Below are positions 8,271 through 15,909 of a stretch of DNA of 64,000 nt, in pieces (position 1 is the first letter of the stretch; every line of letters begins with the position of its first letter). The position numbers were made by a program, and so were the translations under genes. Below the pieces are notes generated by a model. The model had not been told where the DNA came from. It saw nothing but the letters and a program-made list of their open reading frames with translations, and did not search any database. This stretch comes from Halolamina sp. CBA1230 (GTDB lineage Archaea > Halobacteriota > Halobacteria > Halobacteriales > Haloferacaceae), in the NCBI RefSeq assembly GCF_002025255.2, contig NZ_CP054587.1, positions 682,001 through 746,000 of the forward strand, given 5' to 3'.

Positions 8271-9934
8271 TTATCGCGTCCCTGAACGAGGAGGGGGATC
8301 ATCGAGAGCCCGGACACCACCACCAGCACCAGCGCCGGCAGCGCCGCCCGGCCGTAGTAGCCGCCCTCCTGAACTCGCCAAATGTACGTTACCAGTGTTG
8401 TAAACCCTGTCGGGTGGAGGATCAGCGTCGTGTCCAACTCCTTCATCGTCGTGAGGAACACGAGCGCCGCGCCCGCGAGCACGCCCGGCGCGATCAGCGG
8501 CAGCGTCACCCGCCGGAACACTCGCCGCGGGGGTTCGCCCAGCACGCGCGCGGCCCCCAGCAGCGAGGGATCGACGCCAAGCACCGACGACCGCGTCGCG
8601 CCGACCGCCTGCGGCAGGAACCGCACGACGTAGGCGAACACGAGCAGCGGGAGCGACTGGTACACCGTCCGGGCAGCCGCCGGGCCGAACCACTCCGCCA
8701 ACTGATTGCTGCTGAAAAAGACCAGCGAGAGCGCGAGCACGACCCCCGGCATCGCGTAGCCGAGATACGTCGCCCGCTCGGTCAGCCACGCGAACGTCGC
8801 CCGGGAGCGCCCCGAGTAGTACGCGACGGGGATCGCCAGCGCCAGCGTCGCGCCCGCCGCCAGCGCGGCGACGTAGACGGAGTTGAGCGCGAACCCCCAC
8901 TCGAACACGCGGCCGCCGATATCGTACTCCAGCGCCTCGGCGCGGAGGAACCACATCGTCAGCACACCCACCGGGAGCGCGAGCGTGAACGTCGACACCA
9001 GCGCGGGCAGCAGCATCGCCACCCAGCGCAGGCGCCCCAGCGAGATCATCGCCGTCGACGACGCTGCCGCGCCGTAGCCGGAGTCCTCGCCGCTGCCGAT
9101 CCGGGACTCCAACGCGACCACGACGGCGGTGACGGTCAACAGCTGGAGGGAGAGCAGCGTCGCGTTGTTGCGGCCGTCACCGAAGCTGCCGAGTTCGACG
9201 TATATCATGCGTGTGAACACGTCGTACTGCATGATCTGTGGCGTCCCGAAGTCCGAGAGCGCGTACAGCGCGACCAGCAGCGCGCCCGCGGTCACGGCGG
9301 GCAGGATCTGTGGCAGGATCACCCGCCGGAACGCCGAGAGATAGCCGACGTTGAGCGTGCGTGCGGCCTCCAGTTGCGTCTCGTCGAAGGAGAGCAGCGC
9401 GGCGCGGGCGGTAAGGAACACGTACGGGTAGACAAAGAGCGTGATCACCAGCGCGGTGCCGCCCAGCCCGTACACCTCCGGGATCCCGATCCCCCACGGT
9501 TCGAGCGCGTCGGCGAGCGCACCCTCGGGACCGAACGCCGAGACGTACGCGAACGCGCCGACGTAGCTGGGGATCACCAGCGGGAGCGCGATGGCGACGG
9601 TCCAGAACCGCCGGAACGGCAGGTCGGTCTGCACCGTCAGCACCGCCAGCGGCACGCCCAGCAGCACCGACGCGACCGTGACGACGGCGACGAGCGCGAG
9701 GCTGTTGAGGAACACGTCGGTCGAGGTGTCCAACAGCGCTCGCGCCTCGGCGAGGGGCACCTCGCTGGCACGCAGCAACAGCCAGAGCAGCGGCGACAGC
9801 ACCGCGGCTGCGATGGCTCCCGAGAGCAGGACCAGCGGCGTCGAGACGCCGTCCTCGTCCAGCCCCAGGAACCGACGCGCGATCAGCCGGCGGAGCCCCC
9901 CCGACTCACGAGTGGTGTCGCCGACGGTGCCCAT
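8267..9934 (-). CDS. Iron(III)-type ABC transporter permease (fused double permease)
   Basis: Protein of 555 residues with about twelve membrane helices in two homologous halves, as in FbpB-type permeases where both transmembrane domains are fused in one chain. Each half has an EAA-like loop that docks to the ATPase: EAARTLNVGYLSAFRRVILPQILPA in parts around residue 205, and GAARVLGEPPRRVFRRVTLP near 460. It starts at ATG 9934, overlapping the TAA of the binding-protein gene by one base, and ends in an ATGA overlap with the ATPase gene. The substrate is probably ferric iron, by similarity of the whole cassette. Confidence 0.92.
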   Translation of the reverse strand: MGTVGDTTRESGGLRRLIARRFLGLDEDGVSTPLVLLSGAIAAAVLSPLLWLLLRASEVPLAEARALLDTSTDVFLNSLALVAVVTVASVLLGVPLAVLTVQTDLPFRRFWTVAIALPLVIPSYVGAFAYVSAFGPEGALADALEPWGIGIPEVYGLGGTALVITLFVYPYVFLTARAALLSFDETQLEAARTLNVGYLSAFRRVILPQILPAVTAGALLVALYALSDFGTPQIMQYDVFTRMIYVELGSFGDGRNNATLLSLQLLTVTAVVVALESRIGSGEDSGYGAAASSTAMISLGRLRWVAMLLPALVSTFTLALPVGVLTMWFLRAEALEYDIGGRVFEWGFALNSVYVAALAAGATLALAIPVAYYSGRSRATFAWLTERATYLGYAMPGVVLALSLVFFSSNQLAEWFGPAAARTVYQSLPLLVFAYVVRFLPQAVGATRSSVLGVDPSLLGAARVLGEPPRRVFRRVTLPLIAPGVLAGAALVFLTTMKELDTTLILHPTGFTTLVTYIWRVQEGGYYGRAALPALVLVVVSGLSMIPLLVQGRDK

Positions 9935-11130
9935 TACAGGACGCCGACCTCACGCATGAGTTCGACCGTCGGCCCGATCTCGGAGAGCTTCGACAGGTCG
10001 AACTCGGGCGGGTTGAGCTCGTCGATACGCGGGAGGTCGCCCACCGGCGGCACGCCGGGGATCATCGGGTAGGCGTACGCCCGAGTGGCGAAGTACTCCT
10101 GGGCCTCCGCCGAGAGCAGGTGGTGGACGAAGTTCCGTGCCAGCTCCTGCTGCGGGCTCGGCTCCAGCACCGCGGCGCCGGCGACGTTGATCAGCGCGCC
10201 CGCGTCGCCGCTGGTGAACGCCAGATCGAGCGGCGCGTTGGGGCGTGCGGCCTGCACGCGGAGCGCGTAGTAGTGGTTCGCGAAGCCGGCCTGGAGTTCG
10301 CCGTCCGCGACCGCGTTGGAGACGAAGAACTCGTTGGCGTACTCGGTGATGCCGGCGTCGACCATCTCCTGGAGCCACTGCCGGGTGGCCTCCTCGCCCT
10401 CGGTGATCCGCATCGCGGTGATGAACGCCTGGAACGCGCCGTAGGTGGGCGCCCAGCCCATGTTCTCCGCGACGCCGGATCCGGGCAGGTCCATCACGTC
10501 GTTCGGGATGTCGCTCTCGTCGAGCGCGTTCGTGTTGTACGGGATGGCGCGGGCACGGCCCGCGGTGCCGACCCACTCACCGTTCGGATGGAACTCCTGA
10601 GGCACTGGGTCGGTGATCTCGTCGGGGAGTTCGAGGGTGAGATCCTCGGCCGCGACGGCCGCGAGCGAGCCGGCGTCGACCGACCAGAACACGTCCGCGG
10701 GCGTCGCCGACCCCTCGGTGATGATCGTGTTCGCGGCGTCGGCGGTGCCGGAGAGCCGCGGGGACGCCGAGAAGTCGGGGTAGATGTTCTCCAGCTTGTT
10801 GATCAGGTCACGGTAGAGCCCACCCTCGCCGCCGCCGAGGTAGATGGTGAGCTCACCCTCGAGATCCGGCAGCTCCTCGATCCGGGTGCCGCCGATCTCG
10901 TCGCGGCCCTGCGCGAGTACGCCGGAGCCGCGGAACTCCTCGAACTCGGCGGAGCCGATGTTGTCGCCGCCACCGCCGCCCGGCGCGTCGGTCCCGGTGC
11001 CGTCGGCCGGCGTTTCCTCGGTTTCGGTGGTGTCGTCGCCGCCACCACAGCCGGCGATTCCGACGAGCCCGGCGCTCGCCAGCGTTCCGAGCAGTCGGCG
11101 GCGGCGCTTGGAGGTCGGCTCCTCAGTCAT
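9934..11130 (-). CDS. Iron(III)-type ABC transporter substrate-binding lipoprotein
   Basis: Protein of 398 residues. The N-terminus has a multi-arginine stretch (SKRRRRLLGTL), a hydrophobic segment and the lipobox GIAGC, consistent with Tat-type export and lipid anchoring as is common in haloarchaea. A Thr/Glu/Gly-rich spacer follows the Cys. The mature part looks like the FbpA/FutA class: LTIYLGGGEGGLYRDLINKLE near the start, ADVFWSVDAGSL, IPYNTNAL, and NHYYALRVQ, where a Tyr pair matches the usual ferric-ion ligands. ATG 11130 is chosen over an upstream in-frame codon; it overlaps the end of the GT75-like gene by eight bases, so both are in one transcript. Confidence 0.9.
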   Translation of the reverse strand: MTEEPTSKRRRRLLGTLASAGLVGIAGCGGGDDTTETEETPADGTGTDAPGGGGGDNIGSAEFEEFRGSGVLAQGRDEIGGTRIEELPDLEGELTIYLGGGEGGLYRDLINKLENIYPDFSASPRLSGTADAANTIITEGSATPADVFWSVDAGSLAAVAAEDLTLELPDEITDPVPQEFHPNGEWVGTAGRARAIPYNTNALDESDIPNDVMDLPGSGVAENMGWAPTYGAFQAFITAMRITEGEEATRQWLQEMVDAGITEYANEFFVSNAVADGELQAGFANHYYALRVQAARPNAPLDLAFTSGDAGALINVAGAAVLEPSPQQELARNFVHHLLSAEAQEYFATRAYAYPMIPGVPPVGDLPRIDELNPPEFDLSKLSEIGPTVELMREVGVL

Positions 11131-12286
11131 CGGCGGGCACCTCCACACGGTCCGCAGCGGGCGGTTCGAGCGCGTCGAGACAGTCGATCCAGTCGTTCAT
11201 GTACGTACCACAGTAGTTCAGGAACTCGCCGTTGTTCCACTCGTCGAACTCGCCGGCCATCAGCGCGTCGGCCATCGACGCGAACGCCTCGCGGTAGGAG
11301 CTCGCGCCGACGGCGGCGTTGTCGATCACTTCCCAGACGTGTTCGTTGAGTTCGAGCCCCGCGACCTCGTTCTGCAGGTCGTCGAACGTCGACCGCGGCG
11401 CCTTGTTGTGCTCACACAGCGGGCCGCCGTTGTACACCTGCTTGTCCAGCACGTCGCAGGCGCGCTTGAGGAACAGCCCCGACCAGATGTCGTCGAACCG
11501 ACCCACGTCCCAGCGGTTGTCGTCCATCGGGAGCTGGTAGAACGCCGGGATCACCTCGCGGCGGAACGCGAGGTTCATCGAGCAGACCGTGAGGTACTGC
11601 CCCTCGGCGGCGACGAAGTCCTCGCCGAAGTCGTCGGCGCTGGTCCGGGTCTGGGCCTGCCCCTGCAGGTCGCCGTCCATCAGGATCCGCACCGCGTCGA
11701 GGTCCGGCACGTTGGTCCAGAGCCCCTGGGAAGCGACGACGTCGTCGACGTGTTCGGTGTCGCGCTCGAGCTCCTCGTCCATCGCCGCGTAGGGGTAGCC
11801 ACGCGGGTAGAGGTCGCCGTCGGCGTCGTCGAGCACGTTCACCCACGACTCGTCGGAGGCGCGGGACTCGATCTCGCCCTCGTAGGCGAGGTTCCGCATG
11901 TGCGTGCCGAAGAAGTCCTCGTCCGCGTGGGGCAGCGTGTCGTCGTCGATGAACACGCCGTAGTCGAAGCGCTCGTTGGCCCACATGTACAGCAGGCCGA
12001 ACGAGGTCTGTGCGTGGCTGGCATCGGGAATGAGGTGTGAGTAGTCGCTCACGCCCTGCTCGGCGAACCACTCCTCTCGGGCGGTGCCGTCGAACACGGC
12101 GCCGTCGACGTCGAGCTCGTCGAGCATCGCCGCCATCTCGTCGGTGTCACAGAACTCCTCCGTGACCAGCACGACGAACAGGCGGTCGGTGTCGAACCCG
12201 TGCTCGCGGGCGTTCGCGACGTACTCCTCCATACACTCGTACTCCCGTATCGTGGGGACGATCACGCAGATGTCCTGCTCACTCAT
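11123..12286 (-). CDS. Reversibly glycosylated polypeptide / GT75-like protein
   Basis: Protein of 387 residues resembling the plant RGP / UDP-arabinopyranose mutase family (GT75), annotated in archaea as alpha-1,4-glucan-protein synthase. Evidence is the N-terminal ICVIVPTIREYECMEEY, the FIDDDTLPH motif with Asp114-116 (the DDD nucleotide-sugar site), and the conserved VCSMNLAFRREVIPAFYQLPM and RFDDIWSGLFLK region. RGP proteins bind nucleotide sugars, self-glycosylate at an Arg, and some interconvert UDP-arabinose ring forms. It is soluble, with no signal. It is the first gene of the operon that continues into the iron-type ABC transporter and the GT39-like enzyme. An iron-box-like palindrome lies 14 bases before its ATG. 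The activity and sugar are not known. Confidence 0.8.
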   Translation of the reverse strand: MSEQDICVIVPTIREYECMEEYVANAREHGFDTDRLFVVLVTEEFCDTDEMAAMLDELDVDGAVFDGTAREEWFAEQGVSDYSHLIPDASHAQTSFGLLYMWANERFDYGVFIDDDTLPHADEDFFGTHMRNLAYEGEIESRASDESWVNVLDDADGDLYPRGYPYAAMDEELERDTEHVDDVVASQGLWTNVPDLDAVRILMDGDLQGQAQTRTSADDFGEDFVAAEGQYLTVCSMNLAFRREVIPAFYQLPMDDNRWDVGRFDDIWSGLFLKRACDVLDKQVYNGGPLCEHNKAPRSTFDDLQNEVAGLELNEHVWEVIDNAAVGASSYREAFASMADALMAGEFDEWNNGEFLNYCGTYMNDWIDCLDALEPPAADRVEVPADD

Positions 12287-12299
12287 TGGGCGTCGATTG

Positions 12300-12315
12300 T
12301 TTAGGGACTCCTAAA
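12300..12315. promoter_or_regulatory. TTTAGG-N4-CCTAAA operator-like palindrome
   Basis: TTTAGGGACTCCTAAA is a perfect 6-bp inverted repeat with a 4-base spacer, 14 bases before the ATG of the GT75/iron-transporter operon. One arm sits at the expected TATA position for a leaderless transcript. The half-site TTAGG/CCTAA recalls DtxR/IdeR iron boxes, although those classic sites have a longer spacer. Repression by an iron- or manganese-dependent regulator is an inference. Confidence 0.5.
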
Positions 12316-12402
12316 ACAGTACCGATTTTTCGGGCGGCCAAAAACGGTCGCCCCGCCAACCAGTCGGCTTCAGAGCCGGGCGTCGACGGCGTTGGAGTCG
12401 CC

Positions 12403-14010
12403 TCAGAGCCGGGCGTCGATCGCGTCCGCAGCCTTGAGCGACAGCGCGGCGATGGTGAGCGTGGGGTTCATCGCGCCGCCGGTGACGAACACGGAACTGC
12501 CGGCGATGGAGAGGTTCGCGAGGTCGTGCGTGCGGAGGTCCGGGTCGACGACGCTCGACTCGGGGTCGGTGCCCATCCGGGTCGTCCCCATGTGGTGGTA
12601 CGCGGGGCCCGTCGAGTCCGGGCCGACGACCCACTCGATGTCCGCACCCATCTCCGAAAGCACCGAGCGCTGGATCTCGTTCGCCCGCTCGATCGTCCGG
12701 CGCGTGCGGTCGTCGAGCGACCAGACCACCTCGGGCACGGGGTTGCCGTGGTCGTCGGTGCGCGAGCGGTCGAGCGTGATGCGGTTCTCCGCACGCGGGA
12801 ACTGCTCCACGAGTGCGCCCATCGCGACGTGGTTGCCGTACCCCGCCCGGATCTCCTCGAGCAGGTCGTCACCGAAGCTATCGGCGTCCATCGCGATGTC
12901 CGACGGCGCGGGGCCGGCGTAGTTGAGACACTCGAGTTTGATCGCCCCCCGGCTGTCGTCCTCGCGGTCGTAGAACTGGTGGCTCTCGGTGGTGTTGAAG
13001 CCGACGTGCTTCTGGCGGGTGCGCTCGTCCAGCCGGCCGCCGACGCCCGCGAACAGGTGGTCCATGAAGTACCGACCCACGGCTCCGGAGCTGTTGGCCA
13101 GCCCGTCGGGGTACTGCTCGCTCTCGGAGAGCAGCAGCAGGCGCGGCGTCTCCACGCCGCCGGCGGCGAGCACGAACTCGTCGGCTGCCTGCCGGTACGT
13201 CTCGCCTTCGGGCGTGACGTACACCGCGGCGGTCACGCGTTCGCCCGACCCATCGTGTTCGAGTTTCTGGACCGGCACCTCGTCGATCACGCGGGCGCCC
13301 TCCTCCTGGGCGCTGTCGACGTGCCGGAGCGCGTGGTACTTCGCGCCCGAGGGACAGACCGGCCGGCAGGTGCCGTACCCCACGCAGGCGCTCTCCCCGT
13401 CCGTGGGCTCGGAGTTCCGGGCGTTCGGGACGGAGTGGGTGGTGATCTCCAGCGCCTCGCAGGCTTCCGCGAACAGCGAGTCGCTGTACGACGGCGGGAA
13501 CGCGGGCAGTGGGTGGGGCTGATCCCGCGGCGGCGCGAAGGGGTTGTCCGAGGCGCCCGCGACCGCGAGCGCCTCCTCGGCGGCCGCGTAGTAGGGACGG
13601 AGATCCGCGTAGTCGATCGGCCAGTCCTCGGCGACGTCCAGCTCCGAGTCGAGACGGAAATCCTGCTCGTGGAGGCGCATCACCATCCCCTGCCAGTGGA
13701 GCGTCGAGCCGCCGACGCCCTTCACCCGGGCGGCGTTGAGCGGGTAGTACCGGCCGCCGCTGGAGGTGTACGCGTCCCGCGGGCCGCCCATCCCCCAGAT
13801 CGGCGTGTCGTCGCCGGGACGGAGGTGGTTCTCCATGCGCTCCTCGCGCTTCTCGGGGTCGAACCGCGGGCCGGCCTCGAGCACGACCACTTCGTGCCCC
13901 GCCGCGGCGAGGCGGTCGGCCACGAGCGCGCCTGCCGGGCCCGCGCCGACGATGCAGACGTCGGCGTTCTCGGTCGGTGTTCGGTCCGTCGACGACTGCG
14001 TCCCGCTCAT
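12403..14010 (-). CDS. GMC-type FAD oxidoreductase (gluconate 2-dehydrogenase large-subunit type)
   Basis: Protein of 535 residues. The N-terminus has the FAD dinucleotide fold VCIVGAGPAGALVADRLAA and VVVLEAGP. GVGGSTLHWQGMVMRL and a Cys-containing segment (CVGYGTCRPVCPSGAKYHALRH) follow. The C-terminus carries HHMGTTRMG and the second flavin-contact region FVTGGAMNPTLTIAALSLKAADAI. This is the GMC (glucose-methanol-choline) fold as in membrane-bound sugar/alcohol dehydrogenases. ATG 14010 overlaps the stop of the subunit-3 gene as ATGA, so the two form a complex and operon. The longer open frame to 14514 is a shadow. Substrate, and the electron acceptor in the membrane, are unknown; no cytochrome subunit is adjacent. 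Confidence 0.88.
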   Translation of the reverse strand: MSGTQSSTDRTPTENADVCIVGAGPAGALVADRLAAAGHEVVVLEAGPRFDPEKREERMENHLRPGDDTPIWGMGGPRDAYTSSGGRYYPLNAARVKGVGGSTLHWQGMVMRLHEQDFRLDSELDVAEDWPIDYADLRPYYAAAEEALAVAGASDNPFAPPRDQPHPLPAFPPSYSDSLFAEACEALEITTHSVPNARNSEPTDGESACVGYGTCRPVCPSGAKYHALRHVDSAQEEGARVIDEVPVQKLEHDGSGERVTAAVYVTPEGETYRQAADEFVLAAGGVETPRLLLLSESEQYPDGLANSSGAVGRYFMDHLFAGVGGRLDERTRQKHVGFNTTESHQFYDREDDSRGAIKLECLNYAGPAPSDIAMDADSFGDDLLEEIRAGYGNHVAMGALVEQFPRAENRITLDRSRTDDHGNPVPEVVWSLDDRTRRTIERANEIQRSVLSEMGADIEWVVGPDSTGPAYHHMGTTRMGTDPESSVVDPDLRTHDLANLSIAGSSVFVTGGAMNPTLTIAALSLKAADAIDARL

Positions 14011-14603
14011 TCTGGCCCCCGCTGATCCCCGCGGTTGTCCGTCACTGCGGGGCCCTGCTGGTAGCTCGCGGTCCCCCCCGGATACCCCGGCGGATTCTCG
14101 AGCCCGGCCAGCGACGCACCCGTCGGCGACGCGTAGAGGCCGAACAGCAGATCGTTCACGAGGTAGTAGCGCACGCGCTGGTCGTCGTCGCCGCCCGGGT
14201 CGGGATCCGCCACGTCGACGGCCATGTAGGAGAGCAGCTCCTCCCGCGTTCCCGGGCCGAGGTCGGCGTATCGCTCGCTCTCGAGGTTCTCGGCGTACTC
14301 GTTCAGCGTCCGGATCGCGTCGAGCATCCCGCGCCCGTGCTCGGGACGCTCGCGGACGCGGGGTCGAACCCACTCCGCGACGAACTCGCCGACGTTCTCC
14401 ACCTCGCTCGGGTAGAGCACGGTCGCCAGCGCGACCAGCGTCTCGAGGTCGTCCTCGGCCAGTTCCGGATCGGTGTCGTCGCGGTCGCTCGGCGTCGCCG
14501 CCGCCTCGCCCCACGAATCGGCGTCCGGTGCGGAACAGCCGGCGGTGCTGCCCATTCCTACCGCCGACAGCGCCGCCAGCGCGTCCCGTCGAGTCAGCCG
14601 CAT
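14007..14603 (-). CDS. Gluconate 2-dehydrogenase subunit 3 family Tat protein
   Basis: Protein of 198 residues. The N-terminus TRRDALAALSAVGMGSTAGC combines a twin-arginine motif, a hydrophobic core and a lipobox Cys. The mature domain (about 50-170) is a helical module of the gluconate 2-dehydrogenase gamma-subunit (subunit 3) type, with LVALATVLYPSEVENVGEFV and YYLVNDLLFGLYASPTG. In bacterial enzymes this subunit carries the Tat signal that exports the signal-less flavoprotein piggyback, which suits the signal-less GMC gene immediately downstream. A TTTAGG element about 25 bases before ATG 14603 is the probable promoter core. Confidence 0.85.
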   Translation of the reverse strand: MRLTRRDALAALSAVGMGSTAGCSAPDADSWGEAAATPSDRDDTDPELAEDDLETLVALATVLYPSEVENVGEFVAEWVRPRVRERPEHGRGMLDAIRTLNEYAENLESERYADLGPGTREELLSYMAVDVADPDPGGDDDQRVRYYLVNDLLFGLYASPTGASLAGLENPPGYPGGTASYQQGPAVTDNRGDQRGPE

Positions 14604-14614
14604 CTATCGCGAGG

Positions 14615-14630
14615 ATTTGGCCAGCCTAAA
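14615..14630 (-). promoter_or_regulatory. Promoter core with partial TTTAGG-type palindrome
   Basis: On the minus strand TTTAGGCTGGCCAAAT starts about 27 bases before ATG 14603. TTTAGG sits where the TATA box should be, and the second arm matches the perfect palindrome at 12300 in only four of six positions. It may be a weak copy of the same operator, or just a TATA variant. Confidence 0.3.
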
Positions 14631-14647
14631 GAAGAGCGTTGTGGTCG

Positions 14648-15805
14648 CTACCGGAGTCGTTCGGAGGCGATCTCGGCGCCCTCGACGAGCGCTTCGAGTT
14701 TGGGCCACGCGATGTCGGGGTGGACCATCCCGAGGCCGGCCTGCGTGCCGAACCCGCAGTCCGGCGCGGCGACGATCTCGGTGTCGTCGTCGACGACGGT
14801 CGCGACGCGCTCGATCCGGTCGGCGATCGTCTCCGGGTGGTCGATGATGTTCGTCTTCACGTCGACGACGCCCGGGATCAGCGTCCAGTCGTCGGGGAGC
14901 GGATGCTCGGCGAACGCGCGGTACTCGTGCTGGTGGCGAGGGTTGGCCTGTTCGACGCTCAGCCCGGAGATGTCGGCCTCGTACAGCGTAGGCAGCATGT
15001 CGACGAGGTCGGTGTCGAGATGGTGGGGCCCCTCGTAGCTCCCCCAGCAGGTGTGGAGGCGGACCTGCTCCTCGGGGATGCCCGAGAGCGCCTCGTTGAG
15101 CGCCTCGACGTGGAGTTCCACGACCTCGCGGAACTCCTCGACGCTGTCGTCGGCGAACAGGTGGCTGTGGCCCGTCGCCAGCAGGTCGGGCGCGTCGATC
15201 TGGATGGTCGCGCCGGTGTCCGCGAAGATCTCGTACTCCTCAGCCATCGCGTCGGCGAGGTCGAACACGTACTCCGCGTGGTCGTCGTAGTGCTCGTCGA
15301 CGTGGGTCGCCGCGACGACGCTGGGCGAGGCGGTGGTGAAGAACGTGTCCTCGATGTCGACGCCCGTGCCCTCGAGTGCCTCGCGGAACGCGTCGATCTC
15401 CTGTTCGATCTCGTCGTGGCCGTCGTAGCGGATCTCGCCGGTGACCGCGGGCTGTTTCGCGAGGTCGATCACGTCGGTCTCGAACGTGTCCTCGGCGACC
15501 GCCGGGAACTCCTCCAGATCGGCCCACAGCTCCTGCTCGCGCTTGCCGCCGATGTTGGTGAGGCGCTCGCCGACGTAGTAGTTGAACGAGACGCGGGGCT
15601 GCTCGCCGTTGTTGATCTCGTCGATCCCCGTCTCCAACTGGCGGTCGACGATCGCGTCGGTCGCCTCGCGGCTCACGCGATCCCACTCCGCGGGGTCGAC
15701 GTCGCCGCCCGCCTCGCGGGTCCGCAGCAGGTCGAGCAGCTCGGGGGGTCGCGGGAGGCTGCCGATGTGTGTCGTCTGGATGCGGTCGCCGTCGTGAGTC
15801 GACAT
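14648..15805 (-). CDS. Cobalamin-independent methionine synthase (MetE C-terminal type)
   Basis: Protein of 385 residues, about the length of the catalytic C-terminal barrel of MetE, as in archaeal core methionine synthases. It opens with TTHIGSLPRPPELLDLL. It has the zinc/homocysteine site HTCWGSYEGPHH (His and Cys), a further Cys in APDCGFGTQAG, and DLVDMLPTLYEADISGLSVEQANPRH. Archaeal short forms usually take the methyl group from a carrier other than methyl-tetrahydrofolate triglutamate; the donor here is unknown. ATG 15805 is preferred to an upstream in-frame codon because a TTATAT box lies about 24 bases before it. The gene is monocistronic and divergent from the MFS gene at 15910. Confidence 0.85.
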   Translation of the reverse strand: MSTHDGDRIQTTHIGSLPRPPELLDLLRTREAGGDVDPAEWDRVSREATDAIVDRQLETGIDEINNGEQPRVSFNYYVGERLTNIGGKREQELWADLEEFPAVAEDTFETDVIDLAKQPAVTGEIRYDGHDEIEQEIDAFREALEGTGVDIEDTFFTTASPSVVAATHVDEHYDDHAEYVFDLADAMAEEYEIFADTGATIQIDAPDLLATGHSHLFADDSVEEFREVVELHVEALNEALSGIPEEQVRLHTCWGSYEGPHHLDTDLVDMLPTLYEADISGLSVEQANPRHQHEYRAFAEHPLPDDWTLIPGVVDVKTNIIDHPETIADRIERVATVVDDDTEIVAAPDCGFGTQAGLGMVHPDIAWPKLEALVEGAEIASERLR

Positions 15806-15909
15806 GCCTGGTAATACTCTCTCTTGCAAATATAACTGATGGTTCTCCGAAGGCCGACAGTCCGGCCGGAAACCGTCCTTTCAAGCCGGTCCGCGCCGGC
15901 GGGAGCCAC

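Noticed and set aside
8252-10072. Long plus-strand open frame of 606 codons
   Set aside because: It is antisense to the permease gene, full of Arg/His/Gln codons, and is a high-GC shadow of the real gene on the minus strand.
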